Shown piece after piece: positions 1 to 8,035 of a DNA stretch of 64,000 nt. The stretch is taken from positions 47,905-111,904 of the forward strand of contig NZ_RZRU01000008.1 in the NCBI RefSeq assembly GCF_003997495.1, written 5' to 3'. Position numbers and translations under genes: made by a program. The notes below the pieces were generated by a model. The model did not search any database, had not been told where the DNA came from, and saw only the letters and a list, made by a program, of their open reading frames with translations. This DNA is from Mesorhizobium sp. M7A.F.Ca.US.008.03.1.1. Lineage in GTDB: Bacteria; Pseudomonadota; Alphaproteobacteria; Rhizobiales; Rhizobiaceae. Within the stretch, counting starts at the first letter, position 1. Each line of letters begins with the position of its first letter.

Positions 1-482
1 GGGGGGCGCGCCCCGCAAAGAGCGCGCACGCCGAAATTTTGGCGACCGCCTTGCCGCCGCCTTGGACCTATGTCGCCACGGCGCAAGCCTATGATGACGA
101 GATGCGCGAGCGCATCGCGCTGCACCGGTCCCGGCGCGGCGAAGGCTGGACGACCATCGACGCTCCGCTCGACCTCGCCGGTACGCTTGCCGCCTTGCCG
201 GACGATCGGCCGGTGCTTGTCGACTGCCTGACGCTGTGGCTGACCAACCACATGCTGGCCGAACACGATTTCGACCTTGAATGCCGGCGATTGGCGGAGG
301 TGCTGTCGCGGCCGCGCGGGCCCTGGTTCATGGTGTCCAATGAAGTCGGACAAGGCATCGTGCCGGACAATGCGCTGGCGCGTCGGTTTCGCGATGCCGC
401 CGGCCGGCTCAACCAGCAGGTCGCCGCCGTCGCCGATACGGTGCTGCTGATGGTGGCGGGGCTGCCGCTCAAGGTGAAATGA
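1..482 (+). CDS. cobP: Bifunctional adenosylcobinamide kinase / guanylyltransferase CobP, 5'-partial
   Basis: Cobalamin nucleotide-loop assembly enzyme: phosphorylates adenosylcobinamide and transfers GMP to it. The reading frame is already open at base 3 and the family's N-terminal P-loop lies right at the edge, so the gene begins outside the window; a TTG at 39 is internal. Visible family marks are a VATAQAYDDEM segment, the VDCLTLWLTN segment and the EVGQGIVPDN segment near the C-terminus. The P-loop reads GARPAKS where CobP/CobU normally has GARSGKS, so the glycine before the lysine is replaced by alanine. cobO follows after one base, consistent with one cob operon. Identity is secure; the odd P-loop may be real or a sequence error. 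Confidence 0.87.
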   Translation, partial: GARPAKSAHAEILATALPPPWTYVATAQAYDDEMRERIALHRSRRGEGWTTIDAPLDLAGTLAALPDDRPVLVDCLTLWLTNHMLAEHDFDLECRRLAEVLSRPRGPWFMVSNEVGQGIVPDNALARRFRDAAGRLNQQVAAVADTVLLMVAGLPLKVK

Positions 483-483
483 T

Positions 484-1098
484 ATGACCGACATCGACGA
501 TAAGGACGAAGAACGCCACCGCGCCAAGATGGCCAAGCGCAAGGCGGTGCAGGATGCCGAAGTGGCGAGCAAGACGGTCGAGAAGGGCTTGCTGATCGTC
601 AACACCGGACCCGGCAAGGGCAAGACTACGGCGGCTTTCGGCCTGGCGCTGCGGATGCTCGGCTACGGTAAGCGCGTCGGTGTCGTCCAGTTCATCAAGG
701 GCAAATGGCACACCGGCGAGAAGGACGCGTTTGCTGCCTTCGGAGACCGCGTCGTCTGGCACGCGATGGGCGAGGGGTTCAGCTGGGAAACGCAGGATCT
801 GAAGCGTGATATCGCCGCCGCCGAAGCCGCGTGGTCCAAGGTGCTCGAACTGATGGCCGATCCGTCGATCAGCCTGCTGGTGCTCGACGAATTGAACATT
901 GCCCTGCGCTACGATTATCTCGACCTCGACAGAGTGGTAGCGGCGCTGAAAGCGCGGCGCGATGGCCTGCACGTCGTCGTCACCGGCCGCAACGCCAAGC
1001 CGGCGCTGGTCGAGGCCGCTGACCTCGTCACCGAAATGGGCGTGACCAAGCACCATTTTTCCGCCGGCGTGAAAGCCCAGCAGGGGATCGAGTTCTGA
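484..1098 (+). CDS. cobO: Cob(I)yrinic acid a,c-diamide adenosyltransferase CobO (BtuR family)
   Basis: Transfers the 5'-deoxyadenosyl group of ATP to the cobalt of cob(I)yrinic acid a,c-diamide in the cytoplasm. The 204-residue length fits the family. The diagnostic P-loop GPGKGKTT lies at residues 42-49, followed by a VVQFIKG segment and the TVDE-like LVLDELN segment near residue 138. The charged N-terminal helix (residues 1-30) is typical of CobO. The ATG lies one base after the cobP stop, so the two are surely co-transcribed. The gene ends in a convergent arrangement with cobD, with a short GC hairpin between them. Confidence 0.95.
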   Translation: MTDIDDKDEERHRAKMAKRKAVQDAEVASKTVEKGLLIVNTGPGKGKTTAAFGLALRMLGYGKRVGVVQFIKGKWHTGEKDAFAAFGDRVVWHAMGEGFSWETQDLKRDIAAAEAAWSKVLELMADPSISLLVLDELNIALRYDYLDLDRVVAALKARRDGLHVVVTGRNAKPALVEAADLVTEMGVTKHHFSAGVKAQQGIEF

Positions 1099-1107
1099 AC
1101 GCTTCTT

Positions 1108-1126
1108 ATCCCCCACAAGGGGGAGG
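1108..1126. repeat. Short GC hairpin between cobO and cobD
   Basis: CCCCC-ACAA-GGGGG lies between the convergent 3' ends of cobO and cobD. It looks like a fragment of the longer palindromic element seen at 7875-8032, which has the same core. It could also serve as a weak bidirectional terminator, although no clear T-run follows. Confidence 0.4.
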
Positions 1127-1136
1127 GTAAAGTGGG

Positions 1137-2105
1137 TCACACCACGATAACGATGACCGAAACCAACCCGAACAGCGCGATCAGCAGATAGTCGGCGACG
1201 CGATAGAGTTTCAGCGCCTGCCTGATGTCGAGGCTGTCGGCTTCGCGGCGGCCGCCTTCGCCCATGAAGACGTCGTCGACCAGCACGCCGCCGTAGCTGC
1301 GCGGCCCGGCGAGCGCCAGGCCGAGCGCACCGGCCATCGCCGCTTCCGGCCAGCCGGCATTGGGCGAGCGGTGTTTTTTCGCGTCGCGCCATACCGCATG
1401 CCAGGCATTTTTCGCATCAGCGCCTTTGACGAAGAACGCCGCGAGCACGATCAGCAGCGCCGTCAGCCGCGACGCCGGCAGGTTGATCCAGTCGTCGAAG
1501 CGCGCCGCCGCCCAGCCGAACGCCTCGTGGCGCGGGGTGCGGTGGCCGATCATCGAATCGGCGGTGTTGGCGGCCTTGTAGGCGGCGCCGCCGGCCAAGC
1601 CGCCGACGCCGGTCCAGAAGGCAGGGGCGACGATGCCGTCGGAAAAATTCTCGGCCAGGCTCTCGATCGCCGCGCGGCAGACACCGGCCCTGTCGAGCGT
1701 TTCGGGGTCGCGGCCGACGATCCGCGAAACGGCAAGGCGGGCCAAAGCGAGGCCACCGGTGTCGAGGGCGTCAGCCACCGCCTCGACATGCTCATAGAGG
1801 CTCTTCTGCGACAGAAGCGACGTTGCCAGAAGGGCCGTGATGACCAGACCCATGGGAACGAACCAGAACAGGATCTGCACGCTGAGGCCGATCACCGCCG
1901 GCACCAGCACGATGACCAGCAGCGCCTGGACACCACGCTTGCGACGCAGCGCGTCGGGATCAGTGGCGTGGTTGAGCCTGCGGTCGAGAAAGGATATCAG
2001 CCTGCCGAACCACGTCACCGGATGGCCGACGGCGCGAAACAGCCAGTCGGGGTAACCGAGGGCGAATTCGACGGCCAATGACAGGAAAGCGATCAGGACT
2101 GACAT
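1137..2105 (-). CDS. cobD: Adenosylcobinamide-phosphate synthase CobD (CbiB)
   Basis: Inner-membrane enzyme that attaches the aminopropanol (phosphate) arm to adenosylcobyric acid. The protein of 322 residues has several hydrophobic helices. It opens with a segment ending EFALGYPDWLFRAVGHPVTW, a family-typical N-terminus, which decides the ATG at 2105; the frame is open further upstream but that extension overlaps cobC and looks non-coding. Other family segments are the ENFSDGIVAP stretch and the KAANTADSMIGH stretch. The start codon shares bases with that of the divergent cobC (CATG at 2103-2106), so the two genes overlap by two bases head to head. Confidence 0.93.
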   Translation of the reverse strand: MSVLIAFLSLAVEFALGYPDWLFRAVGHPVTWFGRLISFLDRRLNHATDPDALRRKRGVQALLVIVLVPAVIGLSVQILFWFVPMGLVITALLATSLLSQKSLYEHVEAVADALDTGGLALARLAVSRIVGRDPETLDRAGVCRAAIESLAENFSDGIVAPAFWTGVGGLAGGAAYKAANTADSMIGHRTPRHEAFGWAAARFDDWINLPASRLTALLIVLAAFFVKGADAKNAWHAVWRDAKKHRSPNAGWPEAAMAGALGLALAGPRSYGGVLVDDVFMGEGGRREADSLDIRQALKLYRVADYLLIALFGLVSVIVIVV

Positions 2106-3153
2106 GAAGCTTCTTAATGGGGCGGTTGTGGACCATGGTGGAAGTCTTGGCCGCGCGAGGGTGCTTTTCCCCAACGCCCTGCTGCCTTTCGTCGACCTCT
2201 CGACCGGTATCAATCCGCACTCCTACCCGCTTTTCGACCTGCCCGCCACCTCGCTGTCGCGGTTGCCGGAAGCCGCGCGCACGCGCGACCTGACAGAGAT
2301 CGCGGCCAGTGCTTACGGTGCGCCGTCGCCAGCCAACGTCGTGGCGGCGCCGGGCACGCAGATCCTGTTGCCGCGCGTCGCCTCGCTGATCAGTCCCGGC
2401 AAGGCGCTGGTGCTGGGCCCGACCTACGCCGAACATCTCCGCGCCGCCGCGATCGCCGGGCACCAGGTGGCGGAGGTCGATAATTTCGAAGCGTTGGCGG
2501 TCGCCGACATCGTCATCATCGTCAATCCGAACAATCCGGATGGACGTGTCATAGAGCGCGACCGGTTGCTGGCACTGGCCGCCGGACTGCACGCCAAGGG
2601 CGGGCTGCTGGTCGTCGACGAGGCGTTCATGGATGTCGGCCCGCGTCAGCACAGCCTCGCGGGCGATGTCGGCCAGGGCGGCATCGTCGTGCTGCGCTCG
2701 TTCGGCAAGTTCTTCGGTCTGGCCGGACTGCGGCTTGGGTTTGCTCTCTCCGACGGAGCGACTGTCGAACGGCTGGAAACGCAATTCGGACCATGGGCCG
2801 TCGCCGGGCCGGCGCTGGAATACGGCATCCGCGCGCTTGCCGACATCAGGTGGCAGGACGCGATGCGATCATCCCTTGCGGGTGCATCGGCGCGGCTCGA
2901 TGCGCTGTTCGGTCGCTTCGGCATTGCCGTCGCGGGCGGCACCACACTGTACCGTTTCCTCCGCTTGGCCGATGCCGCCGATCTGTTTTCCGCGCTTGGC
3001 CGGCGCGGCATCCTGCTTCGCCATTTTGCCGACCGGCCTGACGTCCTGCGCGCCGGCCTGCCGGGGAATGAGGAGGAATGGCAGCGGCTCGAAACCGCTC
3101 TTGCCGAATGGGCGTCGCGGCGCGAGGATCAATCGAAGGGTTCAAAACAATGA
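2104..3153 (+). CDS. cobC: Threonine-phosphate decarboxylase-like CobC (class I/II aminotransferase fold)
   Basis: PLP enzyme that supplies the aminopropanol phosphate arm of cobalamin. The 349 residues contain an N-terminal HGGSLGRAR motif, NPNNPDG at 141-147, DEAFMD at 172-177 and the PLP lysine at about 202 in SFGKFFGLAG. AGGA lies a few bases before the ATG; a GTG eight codons later is a less likely start. It is divergent from cobD with overlapping start codons and runs into the phosphatase gene through an ATGA overlap at 3150-3153. Confidence 0.92.
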   Translation: MKLLNGAVVDHGGSLGRARVLFPNALLPFVDLSTGINPHSYPLFDLPATSLSRLPEAARTRDLTEIAASAYGAPSPANVVAAPGTQILLPRVASLISPGKALVLGPTYAEHLRAAAIAGHQVAEVDNFEALAVADIVIIVNPNNPDGRVIERDRLLALAAGLHAKGGLLVVDEAFMDVGPRQHSLAGDVGQGGIVVLRSFGKFFGLAGLRLGFALSDGATVERLETQFGPWAVAGPALEYGIRALADIRWQDAMRSSLAGASARLDALFGRFGIAVAGGTTLYRFLRLADAADLFSALGRRGILLRHFADRPDVLRAGLPGNEEEWQRLETALAEWASRREDQSKGSKQ

Positions 3154-3659
3154 TCCATGTCTGCTCGCTGGCAAAGATCGACGAAACGGTGGCCAGGACC
3201 GGCGCCGACCGCATGCTGTCGCTGCTTGCCGCCGGAACGGCGGTGGTCCGGCCGGCCTCGATATTGAAAGACAATCATCTGCATCTGGTCATGCACGACA
3301 TCGCGGTGGCGCAGGACGGCATGACCATGCCGGGCGAGGAGCATGTGCGCAACCTGCTCGATTTCGCACGCCGGTGGGACCGGGCAAGGCCGATGCTCGT
3401 GCATTGCTATGCCGGCATCAGCCGCTCGACGGCTTCGGCCTATATCATCGCGGCCGCATTGGCGCCAAAGCGTGACGAGGCCGAACTGGCGCATACGTTG
3501 CGGGCGCTATCGCCCTCGGCGACACCCAATCCGCGGCTGATCGCGGTGGCAGATGCGTTGCTTGATCGCAACGGCCGCATGATCGAGGCGATCGAATCGA
3601 TCGGGCGCGGTGCGGATGCCTTTGAAGGCACGCCCTTTGCGCTGAGGATCGACAGCTAG
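3150..3659 (+). CDS. Tyrosine-phosphatase-like protein of the cob cluster
   Basis: A 169-residue cytoplasmic protein with the cysteine-phosphatase signature HCX5R (His85, Cys86, Arg92; core HCYAGISRS), so it probably hydrolyses a phosphate ester through a phosphocysteine intermediate. The start at 3150 overlaps the cobC stop as ATGA, which points to translational coupling; a longer frame from 3078 lies inside cobC and is not favoured. The position directly after cobC suggests a role with a phosphorylated cobalamin precursor such as threonine or aminopropanol phosphate, or regulation, but that is inference. It could equally act on unrelated phosphoesters. Confidence 0.83.
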   Translation: MIHVCSLAKIDETVARTGADRMLSLLAAGTAVVRPASILKDNHLHLVMHDIAVAQDGMTMPGEEHVRNLLDFARRWDRARPMLVHCYAGISRSTASAYIIAAALAPKRDEAELAHTLRALSPSATPNPRLIAVADALLDRNGRMIEAIESIGRGADAFEGTPFALRIDS

Positions 3660-4463
3660 CTACGTCAACCACTCCGCGAGCTTGGCCTTGCGAACATCCC
3701 TGAGCAGGCTGATGAACCCGTCGGCCTGATAGTCTGCCGTCAGCCGGCCTTTCTCCGCCGTCGCGATGCTGGCATCGCCGACGACGCCGTTCGGGTTGAG
3801 ATCGCTGGCGATCCAGGCAAACGCGTGGGTGCCGGTGTGGCGCAGCAGCGAAAATTCCTTCTCGGCCTTGGCGACATTGGAAACGAAATTGTCGGCCTTG
3901 CCCGTGTCGACGAGGTCCGGCCGGAAATGCAGCATCAGCGAGGTCTCGACGTCGCCGCCATGGATGCCGTGACGATCCTCGAGCTCGGTGTACATGCCGG
4001 CCGGGCGGCCAAAGCGCTGCCAACTGGTCTTTACTGCCAGCATCTTTTCACGCACGCGCAATTCGCGCGTGACGATGCCCATGATCTCCTCGTTGCCGCC
4101 ATGCGAATTGACGACGATCAGCTTGCGCACGCCGGCGCGCGCGATCGACAGGCCAAGCTCGGTCCAGGCCTCGACCAGTGTCGTTGCCGGCAGAGTGAGG
4201 GTGCCCGGCGCATGCAGATGTTCGTTGGATTTGCCCACTGCCTGGACCGGCAGGATGCGGATGTCGAGATCGTCGGGCAGGCGCGAAATGACCGTGTCGA
4301 GCATGCCGTTCATGATCGAGGTGTCGGTCGAGACAGGCAGATGCGGCCCATGCTGCTCGATCGCCGCCACCGGCAGTACAGCGATGGTCGCCTCCGGGTC
4401 GATCGAGGCGTATTCGGTGGTCCGGTAATCGCCCCACCAGACGCGTCTTTTGGCTACGGTCAT
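3660..4463 (-). CDS. Creatininase-family amidohydrolase
   Basis: Metal-dependent amide hydrolase of the creatininase superfamily, 267 residues. Family metal ligands are visible as Glu36, His38 and Asp47 (EQHGPHLPVSTD) and His121 in NSHGGN. True creatinine amidohydrolase, as I remember it, has a glutamate two residues after that histidine; here it is glycine, as in most other family members (MftE, ArfB and uncharacterised hydrolases). I therefore do not call it a creatininase in function. AGAGG precedes the ATG at 4463; another ATG lies five codons upstream. The gene ends one base after the phosphatase stop, convergently. RidA lies just upstream on the same strand and may be co-transcribed. 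Confidence 0.84.
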   Translation of the reverse strand: MTVAKRRVWWGDYRTTEYASIDPEATIAVLPVAAIEQHGPHLPVSTDTSIMNGMLDTVISRLPDDLDIRILPVQAVGKSNEHLHAPGTLTLPATTLVEAWTELGLSIARAGVRKLIVVNSHGGNEEIMGIVTRELRVREKMLAVKTSWQRFGRPAGMYTELEDRHGIHGGDVETSLMLHFRPDLVDTGKADNFVSNVAKAEKEFSLLRHTGTHAFAWIASDLNPNGVVGDASIATAEKGRLTADYQADGFISLLRDVRKAKLAEWLT

Positions 4464-4518
4464 GTCATGCCTCTTCAATGGTTAGGGCAGACCTAACGCG
4501 GGACAGGCTTCCTGTCGA

Positions 4519-4902
4519 TCACCCGGCCGCGATAGCCTCGACCTCGACCTTGAATTCGGGGCGCGCAAAGCCGGAAACGATCATCAGCGTCGAGGCCGGC
4601 GCGGGGCTGGAAAACAGCCGGTCACGGACATCCATATAAGGCCGCAGATGCGCGCGGTCGGTGACATAGGCGTTGATGCGCACGATATCCCTGAGACCCA
4701 GGCCGGCTTCGCCGAGAATCGCCGCGATGTTTTGAAAGCAGAGTTCGGCCTGTGCGCCGGCGTCTTCGGGTATCTGGTCGTCCGCGGTGATGGCGACCTG
4801 ACCCGAGCACAGCACCAGCCGCTTGCCAGCCGGCACCTCGACGCCGTGGCTGTAGCGGGCAAAGGGCGGCTTGATCGACTTCGGGGTGAGGAATCTGAAC
4901 AT
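4519..4902 (-). CDS. RidA/YjgF family protein
   Basis: A small (127-residue) protein of the RidA family, whose founding members are imine/enamine deaminases that deaminate reactive intermediates released by PLP and flavin enzymes. Family marks are the SGQVAI segment, the QNIAAILGEAGLGLRDIVRI stretch and a C-terminal EVEAIAAG, with an arginine in the FARPEFKVEVEA region where the catalytic arginine is usually found. Lying among several amine-oxidising flavoproteins it may clean up their imine products, which is inference. The creatininase-family gene follows on the same strand. Confidence 0.9.
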   Translation of the reverse strand: MFRFLTPKSIKPPFARYSHGVEVPAGKRLVLCSGQVAITADDQIPEDAGAQAELCFQNIAAILGEAGLGLRDIVRINAYVTDRAHLRPYMDVRDRLFSSPAPASTLMIVSGFARPEFKVEVEAIAAG

Positions 4903-5167
4903 GGCAATCTCCGGTTTGGCCGTAGCCTAAGGCTTGACCCATTGCACCTTCAAGATGGCGGTGCATGTTGCCCGGGCGATTGTGGACAGCCGTTCAAAAA
5001 ATAGGCACGATGCCTTTCGTACAGCATGACCCGCCCGCCCTTGGCATGGCAACGTCTTTCAAGCGGGCGGTCCCGGCGCCAGACGCCGGTGGCATGTGTC
5101 TTGCTTCTTGAATCTTTGGTGTCGAGCCTGGCGCGTGGCGCGCCGGAGCAAACAAAGGGTGGTGTCG

Positions 5168-6172
5168 ATGTACGGAAAACAGAAGATCTCGGTGGCGGTT
5201 GTGGCCCTGCTTGCAGCCAGCACGCTGGGTGCTGCTGCGAATGAGAAAGTCACCTTCGGCACCAACTGGTTGGCCGAGCCGGAACATGGCGGATATTACC
5301 AGTCCGTGGCGGACGGCACCTATGCCGCCTGCGGCCTCGACGTCACCATCATGCAGGGCGGTCCGCAGGTCAGCGGCCGGCCGATGCTGCTCGCCGGCAA
5401 GATCGATTTCTATATGGGCGGCAATCTGCTGTCGGCTTTCGATGCCGTCCAGCAAGGCATTCCGATGCGTGTGGTGGCGGCGGATTTCCAGAAGGACCCG
5501 CAGGTCATCATGTCCCACCCCGGCGAGGGGCTCGACAAATGGGAAGATTTGAAGAACGCCGACCAGTACATATTGGGCGACGAGGGCGTGCAGACCTTCT
5601 TCCAGTGGATGGTCATCGAACTCGGCTTCGACGCCTCCAAGCGCGCGCCCTACACCTACAACACCGCTCCCTTCCTCGCCAACAAGAAGTCGATCCAGCA
5701 GGGCTACGTCACCTCCGAGCCGTTCGCGGTCAAGAAGGAGGGCGGCTTCGTGCCGAACCAGTTCCTGCTCGCCGACTATGGCTGGGATACCTACTCGACG
5801 ACGATCGAGGTGATGCAGGACACGATCGACAAGAAGCCGGAGGTGGTCCAGTGCTTCGTCGATGGCTCGGCCAAGGGCTGGTACAAATATCTCTACGGTG
5901 ACAACAAGGCGGCCAACGACCTGATCAAGAAAGACAACCCCGACATGAGCGACGAGCAGATCGCGTTCTCGATCGAGCAGATGAAGAAGTTCGGCCTTGC
6001 CGATTCCGGCGACACCGAAAAGCTCGGTATCGGCGCCATGACCGACGAGCGGATCAAGAGTTTCTACGACAAGATGGTCAAGGCCAAGGTCACGCCAGCC
6101 GGCATCGACATCAAGAAGGCCTACACGCTGACCTTCATCAACAAAGGCGTCGGGCTCGAGCTGAAGAAATAG
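5168..6172 (+). CDS. ABC transporter substrate-binding protein, NMT1/THI5-like
   Basis: Periplasmic solute receptor of the NMT1/THI5/SsuA class, 334 residues. The start at 5168 is chosen because it opens directly with a Sec signal peptide (about residues 1-23, hydrophobic VAVVALLAAS core, likely cleavage after AAA); the frame is open further upstream but without such a signal. The mature part has the family's TNWLAEPEHGGYYQ opening and a GG-rich ligand loop. It is followed after 12 bases by the ATPase and then the permease, forming a complete importer. Homologues bind pyrimidines, riboflavin-like rings, sulfonates or nitriles; the amidohydrolase downstream favours a nitrogen heterocycle or amide, but the ligand cannot be read from sequence. 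Confidence 0.88.
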   Translation: MYGKQKISVAVVALLAASTLGAAANEKVTFGTNWLAEPEHGGYYQSVADGTYAACGLDVTIMQGGPQVSGRPMLLAGKIDFYMGGNLLSAFDAVQQGIPMRVVAADFQKDPQVIMSHPGEGLDKWEDLKNADQYILGDEGVQTFFQWMVIELGFDASKRAPYTYNTAPFLANKKSIQQGYVTSEPFAVKKEGGFVPNQFLLADYGWDTYSTTIEVMQDTIDKKPEVVQCFVDGSAKGWYKYLYGDNKAANDLIKKDNPDMSDEQIAFSIEQMKKFGLADSGDTEKLGIGAMTDERIKSFYDKMVKAKVTPAGIDIKKAYTLTFINKGVGLELKK

Positions 6173-6184
6173 GCCGGTCCCGGC

Positions 6185-7012
6185 ATGATAAGGGAAAAAG
6201 TGGCGCAAGCGCCGGCTGCGTCGGGTGCGGCCCCGACGCTTCTGGCGCTGCGCGGCGTCGGCAAGGTGTTCTCCAACGGCGTGAGGGCGCTCAGCGACGT
6301 CAACCTGACCATCCGGGAAGGCGATTTCCTCAGCCTGCTCGGGCCGTCGGGGTGCGGCAAGTCGACGGCGCTGCGGCTGATCGCCGGCCTGTCGACGCCG
6401 ACCTCCGGCGTGCTCGATTGGCGCGGCGGCGGCTCGCTTGACCGTTCGAACATCGGCTTTGTCTTCCAGGAGCCGACGCTGCTGCCCTGGGCCAATGTTT
6501 TCGACAATGTCTGGCTGCCGCTTCGGCTGAAAGGCATTTCGCGTGCCAAGGCGACACCGGCGATCACGGAGATGCTGGCGCGGGTTCACCTGACCGGTTT
6601 CGAAGACGCGGTGCCGCGCGAACTGTCCGGCGGCATGAAGATGCGCGTCTCGATCGCACGCGCCATGGTGACCAAACCGCGTGTGCTGCTGATGGACGAG
6701 CCGTTCGCGGCTCTCGACGAGATCACCCGCTTCAAGCTCAACAACGATCTCTTGGAACTGTGGCAGGACGAACGCTTCAACGTGGTCTTCGTCACCCACA
6801 GCGTCTTTGAAAGCGTGTTCCTCTCCAACCGCGTGGTCGTCATGGCGGCGCGGCCGGGGAGGGTGTTCGACGAACTCGCCATCGAGGCTTCCTATCCGCG
6901 TGACGAGGCGTTTCGCACCTCGCCCGACTATGCGGCATTGTGCCGTCAGGCCTCCGATGTGCTGGTCAAGGCCATCAATTCAACAGCAGGCGCGCATCAT
7001 GACGGCCATTGA
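6185..7012 (+). CDS. ABC transporter ATP-binding protein (SsuB/TauB type)
   Basis: Cytoplasmic ATPase of the importer, 275 residues. Walker A GPSGCGKST is at 53-61, the Q-loop glutamine near 95, signature LSGGM at 147-151, Walker B LLMDEP at 168-173 and the H-loop histidine near 205. The signature has methionine instead of the usual glutamine as its fifth residue. No strong ribosome-binding site precedes the ATG, so translation may depend on the upstream gene. Its last 14 bases overlap the permease start. Confidence 0.93.
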   Translation: MIREKVAQAPAASGAAPTLLALRGVGKVFSNGVRALSDVNLTIREGDFLSLLGPSGCGKSTALRLIAGLSTPTSGVLDWRGGGSLDRSNIGFVFQEPTLLPWANVFDNVWLPLRLKGISRAKATPAITEMLARVHLTGFEDAVPRELSGGMKMRVSIARAMVTKPRVLLMDEPFAALDEITRFKLNNDLLELWQDERFNVVFVTHSVFESVFLSNRVVVMAARPGRVFDELAIEASYPRDEAFRTSPDYAALCRQASDVLVKAINSTAGAHHDGH

Positions 7013-7850
7013 CGAGCGCGTGCTCGAACTCGACCCCGAGGAAGCACGCCGCGTGCGCCAGGAGCGGTTCGAACGGATCGGCCGCTGGGTGCTGCCGCTG
7101 GCGATCATGATCCTGGCGATCTGGCTGTGGGATCGCATCTGCGTCTGGAACGCGATTCCGCAATACATCCTGCCGCGCCCCGGCGTGGTGCTGTGGACGC
7201 TCTACAACGATGCCGGCCTGCTGTTCTCCTCACTGCTGGTCACCTTGCGCATTACCTTCCTCAGCCTGGCCCTGGCGGTTGTCGGCGGGGTCGGGCTGGC
7301 GGTGCTGTTCGCGCAATCGAAATGGGTGGAGATGTCGTTCTTCCCCTTCGCCATCGTGCTGCAGGTGACGCCGATCGTGGCGATCTTTCCGCTGATCAAT
7401 ATCTATGTGAACGACCAGACGACCAAGCTTCTGCTGTGCGCCTGGATCGTCGCCTTCTTTCCGATCCTGTCCAACACCACGCTTGGCCTCAACTCCGTCG
7501 ACCGCAATCTGCGCGACATGTTCAAGCTCAATGGCGCGACGCGCTGGCAGCAGTTGCGCTATCTCAGGCTGCCGGCGGCGATGCCCTATTTCCTCGGCGG
7601 GGTGAAGATAGCCGGCGGCCTGTCGCTGATCGGCGCCGTGGTGGCCGAGTTCGTCGCCGGCACCACCGGCCAGTCGTCGGGCCTTGCCTCGCGCATCATC
7701 GAGGCCGGCTACCGGCTCAACGCGCCGCGGCTGTTTGCGGCGCTGTTCCTGATCTCGCTCACCGGCATCCTGATCTTCCTCGTGCTGTCGCTGATTTCGC
7801 ATCTCATTTTGCGGCGCTGGCACGAAAGCGCACTGAAGCAGGAGCGCTAG
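6999..7850 (+). CDS. ABC transporter permease (BPD_transp_1)
   Basis: Inner-membrane permease of the importer, 283 residues, about six transmembrane helices. The EAA-type coupling loop is visible as the stretch around MFKLNGATRWQQLRYLRLPA. The ATG at 6999 overlaps the end of the ATPase gene by 14 bases; the frame continues upstream inside the ATPase gene, but the N-terminal soluble stretch MTAIDERVLELDPEE and the overlap make 6999 the natural start. Downstream lies a large palindromic element and then the amidohydrolase on the same strand. Confidence 0.93.
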   Translation: MTAIDERVLELDPEEARRVRQERFERIGRWVLPLAIMILAIWLWDRICVWNAIPQYILPRPGVVLWTLYNDAGLLFSSLLVTLRITFLSLALAVVGGVGLAVLFAQSKWVEMSFFPFAIVLQVTPIVAIFPLINIYVNDQTTKLLLCAWIVAFFPILSNTTLGLNSVDRNLRDMFKLNGATRWQQLRYLRLPAAMPYFLGGVKIAGGLSLIGAVVAEFVAGTTGQSSGLASRIIEAGYRLNAPRLFAALFLISLTGILIFLVLSLISHLILRRWHESALKQER

Positions 7851-7874
7851 GTGACTGAAAGGTTGGTGCGAAAC

Positions 7875-8032
7875 ACCCCTCTCTGTCCGGCAGGACATCT
7901 CCCCCACAAGGGGGGAGATCGGCTGTGTGTTTTGCTTTCGCCAATTGTGAATGCCGAAAGAGAGGCGGTTCGAACGAATCTGCCAATCTCCCCCCTTGAG
8001 GGGGAGATGTCCGGCAGGACAGAGGGGGGTAG
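7875..8032. repeat. Paired palindromic intergenic element
   Basis: Two arms of about 48 bases, 7875-7923 and 7982-8032, are near-perfect inverted copies of each other, separated by about 58 bases. Each arm holds the core CTGTCCGGCAGGACAT and a C-run/G-run hairpin (CCCCC-ACAA-GGGGG or its TTGA variant). The whole could fold into one long stem. The element fills the space between the permease stop and the amidohydrolase start, and the right arm supplies the only Shine-Dalgarno-like sequence for the latter. Related sequence is seen at 1108-1126. From memory such elements are dispersed in mesorhizobial genomes. Confidence 0.72.
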
Positions 8033-8035
8033 GCC

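Noticed and set aside
4994..6799. Long minus-strand frame of 601 codons opposite the ABC transporter genes
   Set aside because: It lies antisense to a clear binding protein and ATPase, has no ribosome-binding site or domain, and has the composition of a shadow frame.
7875..8032. CRISPR array or attachment site at the repeated elements
   Set aside because: Only two inverted arms, no regular spacers, no cas genes, no integrase or tRNA gene nearby; it is a palindromic intergenic element.
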